A DNA stretch of 64,000 bases. Origin: Zerene cesonia (lineage: Eukaryota; Arthropoda; Insecta; Lepidoptera; Pieridae). This document shows positions 63,101-64,000 of this stretch, in pieces. Numbering within the stretch: position 1 is the stretch's first letter; every line of letters begins with the position of its first letter. Both the position numbers and the translations under genes were made by a program. The stretch lies in the NCBI RefSeq assembly GCF_012273895.1, contig NC_052102.1, forward strand, positions 9,852,002-9,916,001. Direction: 5' to 3'. The notes beneath the pieces are model-generated. The model did not search any database. It worked only from the letters and a program-made list of their open reading frames with translations, and had not been told where the DNA came from.

Positions 63101-63602
63101 TGAAGAAAAAACATTTTTTTTTTTTTCGCGGTTACTTTTTGTATTTTTGTATGTATGTTCAAACATTTGCGTGGATGATACTTTCCATTGTTCTACGTAC
63201 AGGTATAACTTAAGACATAGGGTTCTCTCTATGATAAAACGTTCATAATCACGAAAACTCACATAAATATGCTTATACTATGAATATATGAAGGTATGTC
63301 TGAGTTAATGTCAATAATTATAGAAGTATGTTGTGTTGGCGCTTCGCCTGATGGTAAGTGAACACTTTTGCAATTGCCTCTGCGTATGCGCTGCCCGCCT
63401 TTAATGGGCAACGAATATAGAAAGATAAAATGTCCACCAACCTTGACTACAACTGACGAGCCTCTCGCTGCTCGCGTCAGCCAGCAGCCCCATTAGCCTC
63501 TTCACCTCCCCGGCCTCCACCACCAGGTGCAGCTGGTCCACCGCCACGTCCTCTATCGTGATCGTCTTGTTACAGTTCTCGTAGATGAAGCCCAGCGATT
63601 GG
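44528..63602 (-). CDS. EEPD1: EEPD1-like endonuclease/exonuclease/phosphatase-domain protein, last three coding exons (partial)
   Basis: Minus-strand gene entering from the right edge. Exons: 63602-63442 (acceptor CTTGCAG, donor GTTGGT), 46623-46459 (acceptor TTCCAG, donor GTGAGT), 44763-44528 (acceptor CAACAG, stop TGA). Incoming and outgoing phases match at both joins. They give 186 C-terminal residues. Landmarks: LGFIYENC, then FLICGRPLILVNVH, LAFLGEFQKWDNIG and finally AIPRGWSWGGPASPFCPVWTEL before the stop. The last block matches the ending of EEPD1 (IPDNWSWGGVASEHCPVLAE in human, from memory), and the others align in order, so family assignment is fairly firm. In active members of the fold, GDF(N/Q) and a terminal S-D/E-H supply metal-binding and catalytic residues; here they read GEF and SPF, so activity is doubtful. 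The donor of the first exon is weak; an alternative GTCAGT 15 bp earlier breaks the phase. The first intron shown is 16.8 kb. TTTATT at 44226 or 43683 could serve as poly(A) signal. Confidence 0.75.
45855..45950 (-). mobile_element. SINE head fragment
   Basis: Reverse complement reads CGTAGTGACTCAGTGGTTACG ... TGTTCGAGACCGGACGAT ... AAATAAATTG, the tRNA-like head of the metulj-type SINE at 52.5 kb without its body. Confidence 0.55.
46139..46333 (-). mobile_element. Helitron-like element, family 1
   Basis: GAGCTGCGCCCCGCGGTTTC, CAGCTGTCTACGTACCAAAT and TATAATATTTGTAGGATT. It sits about 120 bp from an EEPD1-like coding exon. Confidence 0.65.
47095..47205 (-). mobile_element. Helitron-like fragment
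   Basis: CCGATGTGCACACAAAATTTC, GAATCGGTACAGCCATTTCG and CATTGTGACACGAGAATTTT, the reverse of the copy at 59480. Confidence 0.5.
48166..48193. repeat. (CA)n microsatellite
   Basis: Uninterrupted run of alternating C and A, 28 bp. Confidence 0.9.
48194..48350 (-). repeat. Dispersed repeat, minus orientation
   Basis: Minus strand: GAGCATTTGAGCTAGTGGGT, GGTGATAAGTGACCATCACC, GCAGAGGGAAAACCTCGGC and GGAAAGGTTTGTTGACTGG. It abuts the (CA)n tract. Confidence 0.5.
48835..48995 (-). mobile_element. Diverged Helitron-like element
   Basis: GACACGCGGCTGCGCTCGCC then TAGTCG, later ACAAACAAGCAAACAAAGTT and TCGCATATACAATATT. Confidence 0.45.
48996..52212. other. EEPD1-like intron, nothing confidently recognised
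   Basis: AT-rich sequence. Short frames at 49249-49595 (minus) and 51078-51398 (plus) lack splice partners or motifs. A fragment at 50055-50110 resembles the distal part of the dispersed repeat (CCTTCCCCGATGCGCGATGG). Confidence 0.45.
52213..52396. repeat. Short element with inverted ends (CTTCAAA / TTTGAAG)
   Basis: Begins AAATCGCCTTCAAATTG and ends CTTTTGAAGTCGATT, with AAGTTATAAGGTAACAAACAC inside. A related copy lies at 55088-55265. Confidence 0.45.
52481..52802 (+). mobile_element. Full-length metulj-type SINE with target-site duplication
   Basis: tRNA-like head with pol III A box (TGGCTCAGTGGTGA, near 52499) and B box (GGTTCGAGACC, 52543-52553), a body with GGAAACCGGCATGTCC and CCAGCAGTGGGAAC, and a (GATGAT)n tail. 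The 12-mer AAGAACTATCTC occurs perfectly at 52469-52480 and 52803-52814, giving the target-site duplication. The perfect repeat suggests a fairly recent insertion. Confidence 0.85.
53290..53612. mobile_element. Chimera of family 3 (plus) and family 2 (minus) Helitron-like elements
   Basis: CATAGTATAAAACCTACATAG to GATTCAAGAGGAAGGTTGA is truncated at about 53403 and joined to TACTAGCGGTCCGCCACAGC ... CTCAATAAATGGGC ... CAAACTCTTCAGC in reverse. Confidence 0.6.
53855..54145 (+). mobile_element. 3' end of an RTE-type non-LTR retrotransposon (broken)
   Basis: The translation shows LKWQWAGHICRRADNRWGTR, then GRPVTRWSDDI, and after a stop/frame break KNWQQETFNRAKWRAIGEAY followed by VQQWTHKG and a stop at 54127. 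This is the C-terminal signature after the reverse transcriptase of RTE-like LINEs. A short AAGAAGAAG tail follows. Only the 3' end is present and the frame is interrupted. Confidence 0.75.
54195..54335. mobile_element. Penelope-like element terminal fragment
   Basis: ACCCGACGTTTCGAACAC, then CTAGTCTCCACGTGACCACG, then TTTAAAATCCG and an ACAAGAAAA tail. Diverged copy lacking the CTTTACAGCGAGC segment. It directly follows the RTE fragment. Confidence 0.5.
54405..54580 (+). repeat. Dispersed repeat
   Basis: GGAGCTGGTGGGACGCTTGA, TGGTAAGCGCTATCATCGGC, CCTCTACAAATGGATTGCCG and GGAATAAAGGAAAGGACTGG. A close relative lies at 56515. Confidence 0.5.
54660..54960 (+). repeat. Dispersed repeat, near full length
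   Basis: AGCTGGTGTTTCGCCTGATG, GTAAGCGATCACCACCGCCC, GAAGGAATGGACTGAAAGG, CCTCCACTCACCGTACGAAAC and a distal part GGTGCGAGCTGGCCCAATTC. Best reference copy in the window. Confidence 0.6.
55088..55265. repeat. MITE-like element with inverted ends
   Basis: TTAACCGCCTTCAAACTGTC at one end, TTTTTTGAAGTCGGTTAGA at the other; these are imperfect terminal inverted repeats of about 15 bp. No coding potential. Confidence 0.5.
56239..56452 (-). mobile_element. Helitron-like element, family 1
   Basis: ACTAGCTGCGCCGCGCGGTT, CAGCAGTCTACGTACCAAAT and ATAATATTAGTAGGATAG. Full length. Confidence 0.65.
56510..56770 (+). repeat. Dispersed repeat
   Basis: GAGCTGGCGAGTCGATTGAT, TGTAAGCGCTACCATCGCCC, GGAATAAAGGAAAGGACTAG and CGAACGAAACACAGCACC. 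Confidence 0.5.
57905..58105 (+). mobile_element. Helitron-like element, family 2, with internal T-rich insertion
   Basis: ATTATAAAGCTGAAGAGTTTG, CAGGAACTACTGGTCCG, ATTTATTGAGGAAGGC, then a T-run interrupts TATGTACCACAGGCGAAGTCG and GGGTGGAACGCTA. Confidence 0.6.
59191..59198 (+). promoter_or_regulatory. TATA box of a possible nested gene
   Basis: TATAAATA followed at about 25-40 bp by a C/G-rich stretch, then a leader with a three-codon upstream ORF (ATG at 59297) and an ATG at 59319. It stands inside the large EEPD1 intron on the opposite strand. Confidence 0.35.
59319..61146 (+). CDS. Possible small nested gene, two exons (105 aa), unrecognised
   Basis: Candidate only. Exon 1, 59319-59351: ATG plus ten codons (MGLSAVKAVAL), then donor GTAATG, downstream of a TATA box. 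Such very short first exons encoding the beginning of a signal peptide are common in insect secreted and cuticular genes. Exon 2, 60862-61146: acceptor TTTATCCGTAG, 94 codons, TAA; phase 0 to 0. It reads through EIARVTKTSGVHVCFEIEEV, LSWKEVLGCELFYERNGLV and KLDKIENVKRAKLL, and has no ATG near its start, so it needs an upstream exon. I do not recognise the protein, and the join is inferred. A Helitron-like cluster and repeats lie in the proposed intron. Both segments could be unrelated, or exon 2 could be a transposon relic. Confidence 0.25.
59470..59838 (+). mobile_element. Two Helitron-like elements in tandem
   Basis: 59470-59640 begins ATATATAAAATTCTCGTGTC with GGCTGAACCGATTCTTATG; 59645-59838 has AACCCGAGAACGGCTGAACG and ends AGTTCGCCGGGACAGCTAGT. 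If the nested gene is real, they lie in its intron. Confidence 0.55.
60120..60340 (-). mobile_element. Helitron-like element, family 1
   Basis: ACTAGCTGCGCCCCGCGGTT, CAGCTGTCTACGTACCAAAT, TATAATATTAGTAGAATTAG. Short internal deletion after AAAGTTGC. Confidence 0.65.
60530..60730 (-). mobile_element. Diverged Helitron-like element
   Basis: CTAGCTTATCGCCCGTCGCTT then CGCCCACG, and farther on CAAATTTCATCCAAATTCAG and GAGTGAAGAAGAGACAGAC. Confidence 0.45.
61388..61587 (+). repeat. Dispersed repeat
   Basis: ATAGTGGGCAACCGAACTGG, TCGTTCGCCTGATGGCAATA, TTGCGTCTGTGCAAATG and GGGATGGACTGGGCAGGG. Confidence 0.5.
61588..61745 (+). mobile_element. Helitron-like element, family 2
   Basis: TTTTATAAAGCTGAAGAGTT, TTCAGGAACTACTGGTCC, GTACCAAGGGCGAAGCCAG and GGCGGACCGCTATT. 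Directly follows another repeat (61388-61585). Confidence 0.6.
62068..62248 (+). mobile_element. Helitron-like element, family 5, intact end
   Basis: CTTAATATATATAAATCTCG to CCCGGGCGGAGCCGGGGCGT plus GCAGCTAGT. Nearly identical to 40939-41128. Confidence 0.65.
62465..62645 (+). repeat. Dispersed repeat, internally deleted
   Basis: GGAAGGAGCTGGTGGGTCGT and CTGATGATAAATGACTCCC, then CGAAACACAGTAGCATTCGC and CGTGGGACTGTCGCAACTTC from the distal half. Confidence 0.45.
63330..63425 (+). repeat. Dispersed repeat fragment
   Basis: GTTGGCGCTTCGCCTGATGG, TAAGTGAACAC, then GCCTCTGCGTATGCGCTGCC. It ends some 15 bp from an EEPD1-like exon on the other strand. Confidence 0.45.
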
Positions 63603-63639
63603 CTGCAAGAGACTAAGGCTTGAGGATCGCGTAGTGATC

Positions 63640-63805
63640 TATTTATACTATATTAGAAAGAGGAAACTTGTATGTTTGTAACGTTTTCACGCAAAAACTA
63701 CTGGACCGATTTGAAAAATTCTTTCACCATCGGAAAGCTTTAGCTTCACTGAGTGACATACGCTATATATGTACCACGGGCGAAGCCGGGGCGTACAGCG
63801 GTGGA
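63640..63805 (+). mobile_element. Helitron-like element, family 2-like
   Basis: ATACTATATTAGAAAGAGGA, AACTACTGGACCGATTTGA, GTACCACGGGCGAAGCCGG and GGCGTACAGCGGT. It lies just upstream of an EEPD1-like exon on the other strand. Confidence 0.5.
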
Positions 63806-64000
63806 ATTATGGTGGCTGGATGGGTGGAATATTATAGAGGTGAGGTTTGTTTGGTTGAACGTGCTAATCTCGGGAACCAGTAAGGTTCGAATTTGTGTTA
63901 AGACTAGAGAGAGAAAAATCAGTGTCAATTTCAGTGTTTGTTAAAAACACAAAACTTTACTATTGAATGGAATTTTTAAGTGGTTTGAATTCATTAACTA

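Overview
The window is eukaryotic and almost certainly lepidopteran (moth or butterfly). It is AT-rich, its genes are spliced with long introns, and it is full of repeats typical of Lepidoptera: many short Helitron-like insertions ending in a GC-rich hairpin plus CTAGT, metulj-type SINEs with pol III boxes, a Penelope-like element and an RTE-type LINE remnant. I cannot place the species. Three runs of exactly 1,000 N (28463-29462, 32873-33872, 42488-43487) are placeholder assembly gaps; long open frames that cross them are artefacts.

Layout from left to right. (1) 1-17,700, minus strand: 5' half of a skywalker/TBC1D24 homologue (Rab GTPase-activating protein). It has a GC-richer 5' non-coding exon near 17.5-17.7 kb, a first coding exon at 16867-16978 and a second at about 1442-1794; the rest lies beyond the left edge. 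(2) 19,162-34,331, plus strand: a complete MROH1 homologue (Maestro HEAT-like repeat protein 1). I assembled it as 12 exons with matching phases, 4,941 nt and 1,646 residues, close to the length of the human protein. It is arranged head-to-head with skywalker. (3) 36,919-41,451, minus strand: two tandem paralogous genes for small uncharacterised proteins (212 and 209 residues) that share several strong blocks but differ by one intron. (4) 44,528 to beyond 63,602, minus strand: the last three coding exons of an EEPD1-like gene (endonuclease/exonuclease/phosphatase fold), with a 16.8 kb intron. The encoded C-terminus keeps the family's terminal signature but has lost catalytic-position residues. 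Inside that intron, on the opposite strand, a TATA box and two phase-compatible open segments near 59.2 and 60.9 kb may mark a small nested gene (weak).

The genes do not form an obvious pathway: vesicle trafficking (skywalker), a HEAT-repeat scaffold (MROH1), a phosphatase-fold protein and a duplicated small protein, perhaps of sperm microtubules. The main points of interest are the tandem paralogues, the degenerate EEPD1-like active site, the Penelope-like insertion with inverted flanks, a target-site duplication and a hammerhead-like remnant, the TTGACA clusters just upstream of several gene starts, and fold-back composites of Helitron-like elements. I found no convincing tRNA, rRNA or CRISPR array.
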